A stretch of DNA of 64,000 bases. Origin: Nocardia panacis. Lineage in GTDB: Bacteria; Actinomycetota; Actinomycetes; Mycobacteriales; Mycobacteriaceae. How positions within the stretch are numbered: position 1 is the stretch's first letter; each line of letters starts with the position of its first letter. Made by a program: the position numbers and the translations under genes. The notes beneath the pieces were generated by a model, which saw only the letters and a program-made list of their open reading frames with translations, had not been told where the DNA came from and ran no database searches. Positions 1 to 10,296 of this stretch are shown here, in pieces. The stretch spans positions 1-64,000 of the forward strand of contig NZ_QZFU01000024.1 of NCBI RefSeq assembly GCF_003598715.1. Direction: 5' to 3'.

Positions 1-87
1 CGCGCCATCTCCAAACACCGCGCCAAAGGCGACATCGACCGCAACAGCTACAAAACGCAGATCAGCATCCACATCCTGCCGGGTTGA
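1..87 (+). CDS. 3' end of an unidentified protein (partial)
   Basis: Only the last 28 codons are inside the window, reading in frame 1 to a TGA at 85-87. The residues are basic and end in ISIHILPG. No domain can be recognised from so short a tail. The stop codon lies inside a 13-bp hairpin, which supports this being a true gene end. Function is unknown. Confidence 0.55.
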   Translation, partial: RAISKHRAKGDIDRNSYKTQISIHILPG

Positions 88-101
88 CAACCCGGCAGGA
101 T
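73..101 (+). terminator. Hairpin terminator overlapping a stop codon
   Basis: A perfect 13-bp inverted repeat (arms 73-85 and 89-101, loop GAC) spans the stop codon of the partial gene at 1-87. It also lies just past the 3' end of the convergent response regulator gene, so it may stop transcription from both sides. There is no T-run, as is usual for actinobacterial terminators. Confidence 0.7.
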
Positions 102-123
102 CGCTAACTGAGCGGCATTGGGC

Positions 124-768
124 CTAGGCGTCCCGAATCTCCCGCGCCACAATGGCCGCCTGCACCCGCGACCGGACGCCGAGTTTGGTCAGCACCCGTG
201 AGACATGCGTCTTCACCGTCGTCTCGCCGATGAACAGCCGCGTCGCGATCTGCGCGTTCGACAGCCCATCGCCCAGGCAGTCCAGCACCTCGCGTTCGCG
301 ATCGGTCAACTCGTCCAGCCCGGCGTGCCTCGGGGCCGCGCGCTCGCCGGGCGCGGCGGCGAACGCGTCGATGACCGCCATGGTCACCTCCGGTGCCAGC
401 ACACCGTCGCCCGCGGCCACCCGTCGGACCGCGTCCACCAGCGCCGGACCCGAGACCGATTTGAGGACGAATCCGGACGCGCCCGCCCGCAGCGTGCGCA
501 AGACATACTCGTCCAGATCGAAGGTCGTCAAAATCAGGACGCGGGCCAGACCGTCGGCGACGATGCGTTCGGTGGCGGCGATCCCGTCCACCCCCGGCAT
601 GCGCACATCCATCAGCACCACCTCCGGACGCAGCGCCTTGGCCTGGGCCACCGCGATATCGCCGTCGGCGGCCTCGCCGATGACCTCGATATCGTCCTCG
701 CTGTCCAGGATCAGCCGCAGCCCGGCCCGGATCGCGCCGTGGTCGTCGGCGATGAGCACCCGGATCAC
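124..768 (-). CDS. NarL/FixJ-family response regulator
   Basis: A 214-residue two-component response regulator. The N-terminal receiver domain (about 1-120) has the acidic pair D8-D9, the phosphoacceptor D54 in LMDVRMP and a conserved lysine in FVLKS. The C-terminal LuxR helix-turn-helix (about 150-210) begins LTDREREVL. Phosphorylation by the upstream kinase should let it bind DNA as a dimer. The start is taken as GTG at 768 because it overlaps the kinase stop as GTGA, indicating translational coupling; a longer reading frame to 813 would add 15 Gly/Ala-rich residues inside the kinase gene. Target genes are not evident; no transporter lies in the same operon. Confidence 0.9.
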   Translation of the reverse strand: MIRVLIADDHGAIRAGLRLILDSEDDIEVIGEAADGDIAVAQAKALRPEVVLMDVRMPGVDGIAATERIVADGLARVLILTTFDLDEYVLRTLRAGASGFVLKSVSGPALVDAVRRVAAGDGVLAPEVTMAVIDAFAAAPGERAAPRHAGLDELTDREREVLDCLGDGLSNAQIATRLFIGETTVKTHVSRVLTKLGVRSRVQAAIVAREIRDA

Positions 769-1958
769 GCGGCGGACTCCCGCGCCAGCGGCAGCCGCGC
801 CCGCACCGTCCACCCGCCGGATTCCGCGCCCGCCGCGCAGACGCCGCCGAGGGCGGCGGCCCGCTCGCCCATATTGAGCAGTCCGCGATGCGGACCCGCC
901 GCCTCGAGCCGATGCGGCGGCCGGACAAGGCGATTGCGCACGGTCAGCGCCAATTCCGCGTCCCGCTCGGCGATTTCGATGACGACCTCCTGGCCCGGTG
1001 CGTGCTTCATGGCGTTGGTCAATGCCTCCTGGGTGATGCGATACGCGGCTTGATCGACCGCGCTGGGCAATTCGCGTTCGGGCAGTTCGACGCGGGTGCG
1101 CACGGTGAGTCCGGCGGCCCTGGCCGCGTCGACCAGGATGGGGAGCTGGGCCAGCCCGCGCGGCGCGGCGGCCGCGTCGGCGCCGCCGTCGTCGCGGGCC
1201 AGCAGACCGATCATGGTGCGCATCTCCTGCAGTGCGCTGACGCTGTTGGCGCGAATCGATGCCACGACCCCGGTGAGTTCAGCATCGGTCGCGGTGCGGT
1301 GCAGGACGCCGAGCGCGGCCTCGGATTGGATGGCGATGGCCGAGAGGTGTCCGGCGATGACATCGTGCAGGTCGCGCGCCATGGTCCGGCGCTCGTCGGT
1401 GATGGCCGCGCGCCGATCCAATTCCGCGACCAGCGTCAGCGCCTGCGCCCGACCGCGTTCGATCTCGGCGATGTCCTTGTGGGTGCGCACCGAATTGGCC
1501 CACCAGATGGGCGTCCAGATGAAGCTGAAGATCACGATGACGGCGAGCGCGATCGGCCGCCCGCCCGTGGCGATCACCGCGGTCGCCACGATGATGGCGA
1601 CCGAGACGACGCCCCAGCACATGGGGATGATCCGGTTCGCGCGCCGACCGGAGTACAGCACGGAGGCGTAGATCAGATCCGAGTAGACCAGCCACGCCGG
1701 GACGGTGGGGCCGAGGTGGATATCGGTGGCGAGCGGGATGGCCCCGAGCAGCAGGGCCGCCACCGGATGGGTGCGCCGCAGCAGCGTGCATCCGAGGAGC
1801 GCGCCGAGGACGCCGAGCCGCACCCACAGCGGCACATCCTGACCGCGATCGATCATGGTGGACATGTTGGCCAGATACAGCCCGGTGCACGCCGCGAACC
1901 CCAGCAGCGAGCCGATGGCGTCTCGCGTGCGCGGTGATAGCTGCGACCAAACCCTCAC
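765..1958 (-). CDS. DesK-type sensor histidine kinase
   Basis: A 397-residue membrane histidine kinase of the NarX/DesK class. About four to five hydrophobic segments fill residues 15-155 with no large extracellular domain, so the signal is probably sensed in or at the membrane. A linker helix leads to the dimerisation/phosphoacceptor motif RDLHDVIAGHLS with H198, followed by a C-terminal HATPase domain with the N-box around YRITQEALTNAMKHA and a short G-box region near RGLLNMGERAAALGG. It is the first gene of a two-gene operon with the NarL regulator (4-base overlap). The start is GTG at 1958. The stimulus is unknown. Confidence 0.88.
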   Translation of the reverse strand: MRVWSQLSPRTRDAIGSLLGFAACTGLYLANMSTMIDRGQDVPLWVRLGVLGALLGCTLLRRTHPVAALLLGAIPLATDIHLGPTVPAWLVYSDLIYASVLYSGRRANRIIPMCWGVVSVAIIVATAVIATGGRPIALAVIVIFSFIWTPIWWANSVRTHKDIAEIERGRAQALTLVAELDRRAAITDERRTMARDLHDVIAGHLSAIAIQSEAALGVLHRTATDAELTGVVASIRANSVSALQEMRTMIGLLARDDGGADAAAAPRGLAQLPILVDAARAAGLTVRTRVELPERELPSAVDQAAYRITQEALTNAMKHAPGQEVVIEIAERDAELALTVRNRLVRPPHRLEAAGPHRGLLNMGERAAALGGVCAAGAESGGWTVRARLPLARESAA

Positions 1959-2079
1959 CGCACCATCTCAGCACATGCCCGGCGCGGCACGGGTCCGCCG
2001 AAGTGATGAGGCGCGACGGCGTTGACGTGCGGATTCCCGTCGCGTCGTCGGTGGTCGCCAGTCGTGATCGCCCACCGGT

Positions 2080-2085
2080 TAGGCT
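2080..2085 (+). promoter_or_regulatory. -10 hexamer TAGGCT, leaderless start
   Basis: TAGGCT ends 7 bases before the GTG at 2093. This spacing would put the transcription start at the start codon itself, giving a leaderless message for the antiporter regulator gene. Confidence 0.5.
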
Positions 2086-2092
2086 GGTATGC

Positions 2093-2575
2093 GTGAATGT
2101 CGATGTGACCGCTTTGCCCGGAATCGGAGTGAGAAAGGATTTCGAGGTCCGGTCCGGCCGCCGCATCGGCGTGGTCGACCACCGCGACGGCGCAATCGAT
2201 CTCATCGTCTACAAAGCCGACGATCCGGACGCCTGCGCCTCCCAGATCCAGCTCACCGCCGATGAGGCCGCCGTACTCGCCAACCTGCTCGGCGCGCCGC
2301 AACTCGTCGCCCAACTGCGCGAGGATCACCGCGACCTGCCGGGCATCACCACCCGCCAACTCCCGATCGTCGCCGAATCGCGCTACGCGGGCCGCACCCT
2401 CGGCGAAACCCAGATGCGCACCAAGACAAAGGCTTCCATCGTCGCGGTGATGCGCGCCGGGCAGCTGCACCCCTCACCGGGACCCGATTTCACCTTCGCA
2501 GAGGACGACCTGCTCGTCGTGGTCGGCACACCAGATGGCCTCGACGCCGCCGCGAAGATCCTGAACCACGGCTGA
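2093..2575 (+). CDS. KhtT-like regulatory subunit of cation/proton antiporter
   Basis: A 160-residue cytosolic protein of the KhtT type. The N-terminal part opens with VDVTALPGIGVRKDFE, the segment typical of KhtT-family regulators. The C-terminal RCK_C (TrkA_C) domain (about 85-158) includes GRTLGETQMRTKTKASIVAV and ends in DDLLVVVGTPDGL. In characterised pairs such a subunit binds a nucleotide and gates the partner antiporter. The gene lies 5 bases upstream of the KefB/KhtU-like antiporter and is surely cotranscribed with it. Start GTG 2093 is chosen from the family N-terminus and a -10 hexamer 7 bases upstream; a longer open frame back to 1934 runs into the divergent kinase gene. Confidence 0.88.
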   Translation: MNVDVTALPGIGVRKDFEVRSGRRIGVVDHRDGAIDLIVYKADDPDACASQIQLTADEAAVLANLLGAPQLVAQLREDHRDLPGITTRQLPIVAESRYAGRTLGETQMRTKTKASIVAVMRAGQLHPSPGPDFTFAEDDLLVVVGTPDGLDAAAKILNHG

Positions 2576-2580
2576 TTCTC

Positions 2581-3762
2581 GTGCAGGAAACCGCGCTCGC
2601 GTTGATAGAGCTCGGAGCAGTGCTGTTCGCCCTAGGCATGATGGGGCGCGTGGCGGGTCGCTTCGGTGTATCTCCGATTCCGCTCTACCTGATCGGTGGA
2701 CTCGCCTTCGGCAAAGGCGGGTTCGTAGAACTGAAAGCCGCAGGCGATTTCGCCCACTTGGCGGGCGAAATCGGCGTCATCCTCCTCCTTTTGCTGCTGG
2801 GCCTGGAATACACCGCGCCCGAACTGGTCACGGGACTTCGAAGATCCTGGGCCGCAGGCCTGGTCGATATCGTGGCGAACGCGACTCCCGGTGTCGTTGT
2901 CGCGCTGCTGCTGGGCTGGGGCCTCAACGGAGCGATCACCATGGCCGGGGTCACCTACATCTCCTCCTCCGGCATCGTGGCCAAGGTTCTCAACGACCTC
3001 GGCCGAATCGGCAACCGGGAAACCCCCGTAATCCTGTCCATCCTGGTCTTCGAGGATCTGGCCATGGCCGCCTATCTGCCGATCCTCACCACCGTCCTGG
3101 CCGGGCTCAGCTTCCTCAGCGGACTCAAGGCCGTCGCCATCGCGCTGGTCACGGTGACCGTCGTACTCGTGGTGGCGCTGCGCTACGGCCGCTACGTCTC
3201 CTCCATCGTGGACAGCGCCGACAACGAGGTGTTTCTGCTCAAACTGCTCGGCGCGGCACTGTTGGTGGCGGGTGTGGCCTCCTCGCTGAATGTATCGGCG
3301 GCGGTGGGCGCGTTCCTGCTCGGTATCGCCATCTCCGGATCGACCGCGCACGAAGCGACCAAACTGCTCGAGCCGCTGCGGGATCTGTTCGCCGCGATCT
3401 TCTTCGTCGCCTTCGGCTTCGCCACCGATCCGCACGATATCCCGCCGGTGCTCGGTTGGGCCGTGGTGCTGGCGATCGTGACCGTGCTGACCAAGATGTT
3501 CACCGGTTGGTGGGCGGCCGGTCGGCAGGGCATTCGACGGATGGGTCGGGCGCGAGCCGGGGCCGCGCTCATCGCGCGCGGCGAATTCTCCATCGTCATC
3601 GCGGGTTTGGCGGTGGCCGGCGGGACCGTTTCCGACGATCTGGCGGCGCTCGCGTCGGCGTATGTCTTGTTGATGGCGGTGCTCGGTCCGGTCGCGGCGC
3701 GCGTGGTGGAGCCGGTTGTGCAGTTGGCGCAGCGGCGTTTTCGGCCCGCCGTCAGTTCGTAG
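2581..3762 (+). CDS. KhtU/KefB-type cation/proton antiporter
   Basis: A 393-residue CPA2-family integral membrane antiporter with about 12 hydrophobic helices. Recognisable family features are SSSGIVAKVLNDLGR and the following VLVFEDLAMA segment, where charged residues sit mid-membrane, and a late ARGEFSIVIAGLA. It lacks the cytosolic RCK domain of KefB/KefC; that role falls to the separate KhtT-like protein encoded 5 bases upstream. It most likely extrudes K+ or another monovalent cation in exchange for H+. The start is GTG 2581. Its 3' end overlaps the convergent rhomboid-like gene by 11 bases. Confidence 0.9.
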   Translation: MQETALALIELGAVLFALGMMGRVAGRFGVSPIPLYLIGGLAFGKGGFVELKAAGDFAHLAGEIGVILLLLLLGLEYTAPELVTGLRRSWAAGLVDIVANATPGVVVALLLGWGLNGAITMAGVTYISSSGIVAKVLNDLGRIGNRETPVILSILVFEDLAMAAYLPILTTVLAGLSFLSGLKAVAIALVTVTVVLVVALRYGRYVSSIVDSADNEVFLLKLLGAALLVAGVASSLNVSAAVGAFLLGIAISGSTAHEATKLLEPLRDLFAAIFFVAFGFATDPHDIPPVLGWAVVLAIVTVLTKMFTGWWAAGRQGIRRMGRARAGAALIARGEFSIVIAGLAVAGGTVSDDLAALASAYVLLMAVLGPVAARVVEPVVQLAQRRFRPAVSS

Positions 3763-4666
3763 GCGCACCTTCCGGGCGGTTGTCTCGTCGGCCCGCCGAG
3801 CCGTGTCCTCGGTCGCCCTCCGGGCTGTGTCCTTGGTGGTCCTCCGGGCTGTGTCCTTGGTCGCCCTCCGGGCCGTGCCCCCCGTGCTCCCCCGAGCGCC
3901 GCAGACTCTCGGCCCGGTCGAGGAAATGCCAGAAGGTGGTGGCCACGAGCGCGACGATCAAGCCGATGATCGCCGCGCAGATATGGCCGTAGTTGGTGAA
4001 ATTCGGGGCCTCCCACGCGCTCAACCCCAACACCACCCCGAGCGTGATCACCCAGGCCACCCGGACCGCACCGGTGAAGCGGAACGCGAGCACCGCCAGG
4101 ACAGCGGTGAATCCGTAGCTGGTGCCGACATCGGAGGCGTAGCCGATGCGATGCGGGATCAGGTTGGCGTCGATGGCGCGCGAAATTCCGGTGATGATCA
4201 GCAGTGTCGCGCCGATATGGCCCGCCGAGTACACCAGGATCCATCGCGCGGTGCCCAGCCAGCGCTCGGCGGCGGCCATGACGATCAGGAAGCTGACGAT
4301 GGTGTTCCACGGGAAGCCGCCGTCGGTCCAGAAGGCCGAGGCCACCAGCACCTGCAGCGGGTTGTGGCGCATGTTGTAGAGGTTGGTGGAGGCGGACAGG
4401 ATCAGCCGGTGCTGGGCGGCCTCGCCGAGTCCGCGCAGCGTCCACCAGGTGATGAACAGGGTGAAGGCGTAGGCGGTGCTGGCGGGCGCGGCGGACAGAT
4501 GCGCGCGGATCGCGGGCAGCACGCGGCGCCACAGGCCGGGGGCGCGCAGCCAGGTGAGCGCGGCGTGCAGTTCGGCGCCGAGATCGGTGGTTCGGGTCCA
4601 CGGTGTTCGGAGCCGGGTCGAGGCGGGGGCAACCACGATGTCAGTGTGCCGTGTTCGCGCCGCCAC
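3752..4666 (-). CDS. Rhomboid-like membrane protein with a His-rich repeat tail
   Basis: A 304-residue polytopic membrane protein resembling the actinobacterial rhomboid-like family (Rhomboid_2 type). After a basic N-terminus there are six or so hydrophobic segments. DVGTSYGFTAV places a serine in a G-x-S context like the rhomboid nucleophile, and NYGHICAAIIGL supplies a later membrane histidine, so a Ser/His intramembrane protease dyad is possible but not proven. The last ~50 residues are hydrophilic with 8-residue repeats of the type PEGDQGHS, encoded by 24-bp tandem DNA repeats. The start is GTG 4666; downstream GTG codons are possible. Its 3' end overlaps the antiporter gene on the other strand. 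Confidence 0.75.
   Translation of the reverse strand: MAARTRHTDIVVAPASTRLRTPWTRTTDLGAELHAALTWLRAPGLWRRVLPAIRAHLSAAPASTAYAFTLFITWWTLRGLGEAAQHRLILSASTNLYNMRHNPLQVLVASAFWTDGGFPWNTIVSFLIVMAAAERWLGTARWILVYSAGHIGATLLIITGISRAIDANLIPHRIGYASDVGTSYGFTAVLAVLAFRFTGAVRVAWVITLGVVLGLSAWEAPNFTNYGHICAAIIGLIVALVATTFWHFLDRAESLRRSGEHGGHGPEGDQGHSPEDHQGHSPEGDRGHGSAGRRDNRPEGAPTN
3800..3871 (+). repeat. Three tandem 24-bp repeats
   Basis: Units at 3800-3823, 3824-3847 and 3848-3871 differ at only a few bases and are followed by a decayed fourth copy. They encode, on the minus strand, the Gly-His-Ser-Pro-Glu repeats of the rhomboid-like protein's cytoplasmic tail. Because the unit is a multiple of three, copy-number change would not break the frame. 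Confidence 0.85.
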
Positions 4667-4797
4667 GCCACCTCGACGCGCGCCCCCGGTGCGGCGGGGT
4701 CATCGGGGGCGCGGGCATCCGCAACGCCTGGATGGGTGAAATACGCTGTGCCGGTGTGGGTTTCATCGATGTAGCCGTGTCGCACCACCGGTGCGTG

Positions 4798-6405
4798 CTA
4801 GCGAATATTCGCGGCGGTGCGCAGATCCAAGCGGCGCATCACCCGGTCGACCACATCGGGCGGGACGCCGGGTTCACGGCGCGCGGCCAGCGCCTCGGTG
4901 CGACCGGCCTGCAGCACCTCCGCGGTGATCTTGCCCATCTTCCGGCGCAGGCGCAGCGCCCGATCACCGGTCAGCTTCGCGTTGGCATCGGCGGCGCTGG
5001 GATCGGCCTGGGCGAGTCGACGCTCGATCCCGTCGCGCACTCGCGCGTAGACCTCGTCGGGCAGCCCGTCGCGCTGCGAGATCTCTTTCAGTCGCGCCAA
5101 TTCCGCGCCGAGGACCCGATTCCACAGGCTGCGCTCGAGTTCGCGCTCGGCCTCGGTATCGGCCTGCACCCCCGTCCACCGGACGACCGCGGGCAGGGTC
5201 GGTCCCTGCAGCAGCAGCGTGAACAGCACCACCGCGAAGGCGCAGAACTGGATCTCGCTGCGACCGGGAAACGGCGCACCCGAATCGGTGGTGTACGGCA
5301 CGGCCAGCGCCAGCGCGACAGTGGCCACTCCGCGCATACCCGCCCACCACGTCACGATGGTCTCGCGCCACGTATAGGGCTCATCGATATCCCTCTTGCG
5401 CCAACCGCGCTGGAAGATCGCCCAGGTCGCCAGCAACCACGCCAGCCGCAGTCCCACCACGACCGCGATGACCAAGGCCGCCGACCCGAGGAAACGCGGC
5501 CAGTCGGGTCCGGCGTCGCGCAGCACGGTGCTCAACTCCAATCCGATCAGGCCGAAGGCGAATCCGGTGACCAGCATTTCGGTGATCTCCCAGAACGAAT
5601 CGCCGATGAGTCGGAAATCGCTATCGCTGAAATCGGTCGCGGCATCGGTCAGATACAGCGCGCACACCAGCACCGACAGCACCGCCGAACCGCCCATGGC
5701 CTCGGCGATCCCGTAGGCCGCGAAGGGCAGCAGCAGACCGAGCGCGACCTGCCAGGCCGCCTCGTCGAGCCGCGCCATGAGCCTGCTGCCCGCCCATCCG
5801 AGCAGCAACCCGACCACAACGGCCACCACCGCCGAGACCAGGAAATCCCACAGCGCGCCGAGCGCGGAGAACTTGCCGGTCACCACCACCTGGATGGCGA
5901 CGGTGTACAGGACAATGGCCGTCACGTCGTTGAACAGGCCCTCACCCTCGAGCACCGAGACCAAACGACGCGGCAGTCCCAGTCGACCGGCCAGCGAGGT
6001 GACCGCCACCGGATCGGGCGGTGCGACCAGCGCGCCGAGCGCGACGGCGGCCGCGATCGGCACCGCGGGCACCCCCGCGTGGAAGACCGCCGCGACCGCC
6101 GCCGCCGTGGCGATGACCAGCGCCACCGCGCGCAGCGAGATCGGCGCCCAGTTCTCGGCGAACTGCCGCCACGAGGTGCGTCGGGCCGCGGCGTAGAGCA
6201 GCGGCGGCAGCACCAGCGGCAGGATGAGTTCGGGTTCGATGCGGATATCGGGCACCCAGGGGATGAGCGCCAGCACGATCCCGAACGTCGTCATCAGCAC
6301 CGCGGGCGCCAGGCCGGTCCGCTTGCTGAGCGGCTGGGCCAGGATGGTGGCGAACAGGACGACGAAGAGCAGGGCCAACTGATGCACCCAGGGAAGTTTG
6401 CTCAC
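4798..6405 (-). CDS. CPA1-family Na+/H+ antiporter
   Basis: A 535-residue monovalent cation/proton antiporter. About 12 transmembrane helices occupy residues 5-400. The family motif ALGALVAPPDPVAVTSLAG and the next EGEGLFNDVTAIVLYT carry the membrane-embedded Asp residues used for ion and proton exchange, and TWWAGMRGVATVALALAVP is the conserved late helix. A cytosolic C-terminal tail of about 120 charged residues (RELERSLWNRVLGAEL onward) follows. Likely role is Na+ or K+ extrusion and pH homeostasis. The start is GTG 6405 with the hydrophobic N-terminus beginning directly after it. It may be transcribed with the MHYT gene upstream on the same strand. Confidence 0.92.
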   Translation of the reverse strand: MSKLPWVHQLALLFVVLFATILAQPLSKRTGLAPAVLMTTFGIVLALIPWVPDIRIEPELILPLVLPPLLYAAARRTSWRQFAENWAPISLRAVALVIATAAAVAAVFHAGVPAVPIAAAVALGALVAPPDPVAVTSLAGRLGLPRRLVSVLEGEGLFNDVTAIVLYTVAIQVVVTGKFSALGALWDFLVSAVVAVVVGLLLGWAGSRLMARLDEAAWQVALGLLLPFAAYGIAEAMGGSAVLSVLVCALYLTDAATDFSDSDFRLIGDSFWEITEMLVTGFAFGLIGLELSTVLRDAGPDWPRFLGSAALVIAVVVGLRLAWLLATWAIFQRGWRKRDIDEPYTWRETIVTWWAGMRGVATVALALAVPYTTDSGAPFPGRSEIQFCAFAVVLFTLLLQGPTLPAVVRWTGVQADTEAERELERSLWNRVLGAELARLKEISQRDGLPDEVYARVRDGIERRLAQADPSAADANAKLTGDRALRLRRKMGKITAEVLQAGRTEALAARREPGVPPDVVDRVMRRLDLRTAANIR

Positions 6406-6495
6406 CGTATGCGCGAAAGTCGACCGCCCCCGCCGTCGTGCCGCTCACCAATTCCCCGAACGGAGCCGCATGTCTCAGCTCCGCAGGAAGACCTC

Positions 6496-7527
6496 TCAGT
6501 GTCGCGCCCCGGTATTGATCGGCCAGTCGCCGGTTGTGGTCGCCTCCGAATACGCGTTGCGATCGGCGGGGCGGCGGGTCGGGGGTGCGGTGTATTCGCG
6601 CGGCGGCAGCGGATAGGGCCGGGACTGCTCGAAATCGTCGTCCGCGCTCGGCGCGCTCTCCGGCCAGGTCGCGGCGGGGCGGGCCAGGGGAGGTTCGGCG
6701 GGTGCGGGGGCATGCCGCGCTCGCGATCGGGTCAGCTTCAGCGGCGGCAGATCCATGGTGTTCTCGATCTCGGTGAGTCCAACGCTGATCAGCAACAGAA
6801 TGGTGACCAGGCTGAAGGCCACGATGATCGGTGCGAGCACCTCCATGGCCCCCGCGCCGGAGGGTGGCACCGCCCGGTCGGCGCGGTGCGCGTGCATCGA
6901 GGCCATTCCGGTGAAATGCATGCCCGTCACCGCGACACCCATGATCAGCGCCGCGCCCACGGTGGATAGAAAACCCTTGACGCGCAGCGTGAACCACAGT
7001 GCCGCGGTCGCCGCGACGACGGCGATCAGCACCGACAGCGCGACGATGCCCGCGTCGTAACCGATCATCGCGTCCGACTTCATGGCGTACATACCGGTGT
7101 AGTGCATGGCGGCCACACCGCATCCGGTGATCACGCCGCCCGCGAGCAGACTGATCCAGGTGGGTTCGGGCTTGTTGACCAGGAACAGTCCGATCCCGAC
7201 CACGATGATCGCGGTGATCGCGCTGAGCAGGGTGAGCGGCACGCTGTAGCGGATCTCCGAACCCCGGATGGAGAAGCCGAGCATGGCGATGAAATGCATG
7301 ACCCAGATGCCGGTGCCGCCGATGGCGATGGCCGCGCCGATCAACCAGCCGACCCGTCCCTCCTCGCCGCGGGCGCGGGCGGCGCATTGCAGCCCGAGCA
7401 GTGACCCGGTGACGGACATGGTGTAGGCGAGTACGGGCGTCAGCCACCCGTAGGTGAAGTGGTAAACGTCGAGCACAAAAGCCCCCAAGTAGCCGCCCAG
7501 GGGAACGGCGATCGCGCAAATGAACAA
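6496..7527 (-). CDS. MHYT-domain integral membrane sensor protein
   Basis: A 343-residue membrane protein with seven hydrophobic segments in residues 1-245 and the repeated MHYT signature: VMHFIAMLGF, AAMHYTGMYAM and GMHFTGMASMHAH. These Met/His residues are proposed from family knowledge to bind a metal and sense oxygen, CO or NO. There is no attached GGDEF, EAL or kinase domain; the C-terminal ~85 residues are Pro/Ala/Arg-rich and probably disordered. The only initiation codon after the upstream in-frame stop is TTG 7527, leaving little leader and no clear ribosome-binding site, so the start is uncertain. The output partner is unknown. Confidence 0.82.
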   Translation of the reverse strand: MFICAIAVPLGGYLGAFVLDVYHFTYGWLTPVLAYTMSVTGSLLGLQCAARARGEEGRVGWLIGAAIAIGGTGIWVMHFIAMLGFSIRGSEIRYSVPLTLLSAITAIIVVGIGLFLVNKPEPTWISLLAGGVITGCGVAAMHYTGMYAMKSDAMIGYDAGIVALSVLIAVVAATAALWFTLRVKGFLSTVGAALIMGVAVTGMHFTGMASMHAHRADRAVPPSGAGAMEVLAPIIVAFSLVTILLLISVGLTEIENTMDLPPLKLTRSRARHAPAPAEPPLARPAATWPESAPSADDDFEQSRPYPLPPREYTAPPTRRPADRNAYSEATTTGDWPINTGARH

Positions 7528-7675
7528 CTGACCAAGGTCGACTCAGACCATACGGTAGCCGCGTCACCCGCGCACGCCAACTGTTCATAGGCGCGTCGAT
7601 ACCGTAAGACCCCCAGCCTCATTCGAACATGGTGTCCCGAAACGCCCTGTCCCCAACCAACTTTCGCCACAACGG

Positions 7676-7712
7676 AATCGGGCCGCCGAGCGAAAAGCTC
7701 GACGGCCCGATT
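7676..7712 (-). terminator. sigA terminator hairpin
   Basis: Arms 7676-7691 and 7697-7712 pair over 16 bases with a single mismatch, with loop GAAAA on the plus strand. It lies 10 bases beyond the sigA stop codon on the minus strand, as expected for a terminator. Confidence 0.8.
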
Positions 7713-7721
7713 CGCGGCGAA

Positions 7722-9116
<1,395 letters not shown>

Positions 9117-9242
9117 GTACGCCCTTTCGTGACGGTCTCGTGCGGCGTCACGCCAGAGAAATGTTCCGGCGGAGCGGTTCTGTCGGGTTGCACCGGCGGA
9201 GGGCCGGTTGGGGGTTTCACCGGCTCACGACTTCGTCATAAG

Positions 9243-9281
9243 CCGAGGGCACAGTGCCTGCGGCTCACACAGTGCCCTCGG
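9243..9281 (-). terminator. Hairpin between ppgK and sigA
   Basis: Perfect 10-bp arms at 9243-9252 and 9272-9281 lie 108 bases past the ppgK stop and 127 bases before the sigA start. Both genes are on the minus strand, so this is either the ppgK terminator or a structure in a long sigA leader. The loop holds a second copy of CAGTGCC. Confidence 0.55.
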
Positions 9282-9388
9282 TTCAACTGAGGGGCTCGTG
9301 AACGAGGCGTGTTCCATTGTAACGATCCACCCAGGGTACCTAGGCATCATGCCCGGTGGTCGCATATAAGCGGGCGAGCCCGCGCGTC

Positions 9389-10147
9389 TCACGGCGCGAT
9401 GCCCGCATCGATGGCCATCGCCGCGCCGACGATGCCCGCGGTATTGCGCAGATCGGCCGGTATCACCGGAGTTCGGTTGGTGAGCAAGGGAATCCACTGA
9501 TCGGCGTCGCGGCTGATCCCGCCGCCCGCGACGAACACCTTCGGCCAGAACAGATCCTCGAGGGCGCTGAGCACCGTACTGACCTCGGCGGCCCACTGCG
9601 GGAAACTCAACCCGTCGCGATCCTTGATCGAGGCGGCCGCGCGATGTTCGGTCTCCATACCGCCCACCTGGAGATGACCGAGTTCGGAGTTGGGCACCAG
9701 CGTGCCGTGGTACAGCAGCGCCGAACCGATCCCGGTGCCGAAGGTGAGCAGCAGCACCAGACCGTCGAATTCCTTTGCCGCGCCGAAGCGGTCCTCGGCC
9801 AGGCCCGCGGCGTCGGCGTCGTTGAGCACCGTCACCTCCCGGCCGTCGAGCGCCTTGGCGAACAGGCCGCGCGCATCCGTGCCCACCCACGACTTGTCGA
9901 TATTGGCCGCGGTGCGCACGATGCCGTCGAGCACCACCGACGGCAGGGTGATCCCGACCGGGCCGTCCCAATCCGCCTGCGCCACCACCTCGGCCACCGT
10001 CTCGGCGACGGCCTCGGGCGTGGCCGGATGCGGCGTGGCGATCTTGATTCGCTCGTGCAGCAACTCGCCGGTGGCCAGATCGACCGCCGCGCCCTTGACG
10101 CCGCTGCCACCGATGTCGATACCGAATGCGTGCCCCCGAGCGGACAT
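9389..10147 (-). CDS. ppgK: Polyphosphate glucokinase
   Basis: A 252-residue ROK-type sugar kinase that phosphorylates glucose to glucose-6-phosphate using inorganic polyphosphate or ATP. The N-terminal phosphate loop is FGIDIGGSGVKGAAVD, the catalytic region has VTVLNDADAAGLAE with its Asp, the second phosphate loop is LLTFGTGIGSAL, and ELGHLQVGGMETEHRAA plus KDRDGLSFPQWAAEV match the polyphosphate-type enzymes. Length equals the usual PpgK. Start ATG 10147 has a GAGGGG ribosome-binding site seven bases upstream. It is divergent from suhB, with sigA downstream, the same order as in M. tuberculosis. A 14-bp palindrome sits in the shared upstream region. Confidence 0.95.
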   Translation of the reverse strand: MSARGHAFGIDIGGSGVKGAAVDLATGELLHERIKIATPHPATPEAVAETVAEVVAQADWDGPVGITLPSVVLDGIVRTAANIDKSWVGTDARGLFAKALDGREVTVLNDADAAGLAEDRFGAAKEFDGLVLLLTFGTGIGSALLYHGTLVPNSELGHLQVGGMETEHRAAASIKDRDGLSFPQWAAEVSTVLSALEDLFWPKVFVAGGGISRDADQWIPLLTNRTPVIPADLRNTAGIVGAAMAIDAGIAP

Positions 10148-10296
10148 GACTCAACCCCTCGTTCTCTGTGCTGGCCGGTGGGAAATCGGACGCCGCACCG
10201 GACCCACGCGCCCCACGGCGGTGCGTGCCCGACGACGGCGTCGTCGAGTGCGGAGGTCCGCACCCCGGCGATGTCCCCGCGCGAGTCCATCACCTG

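Noticed and set aside
3800..3900. Tandem repeats as a CRISPR array
   Set aside because: The units are adjacent without spacers, in frame within a coding region, and no cas gene is near.
4402..4788. 128-codon minus-strand frame upstream of and within the rhomboid-like gene
   Set aside because: Two thirds overlaps the rhomboid-like gene in another frame and turns Pro/Ser/Cys-rich there; the first part alone is too weak to call.
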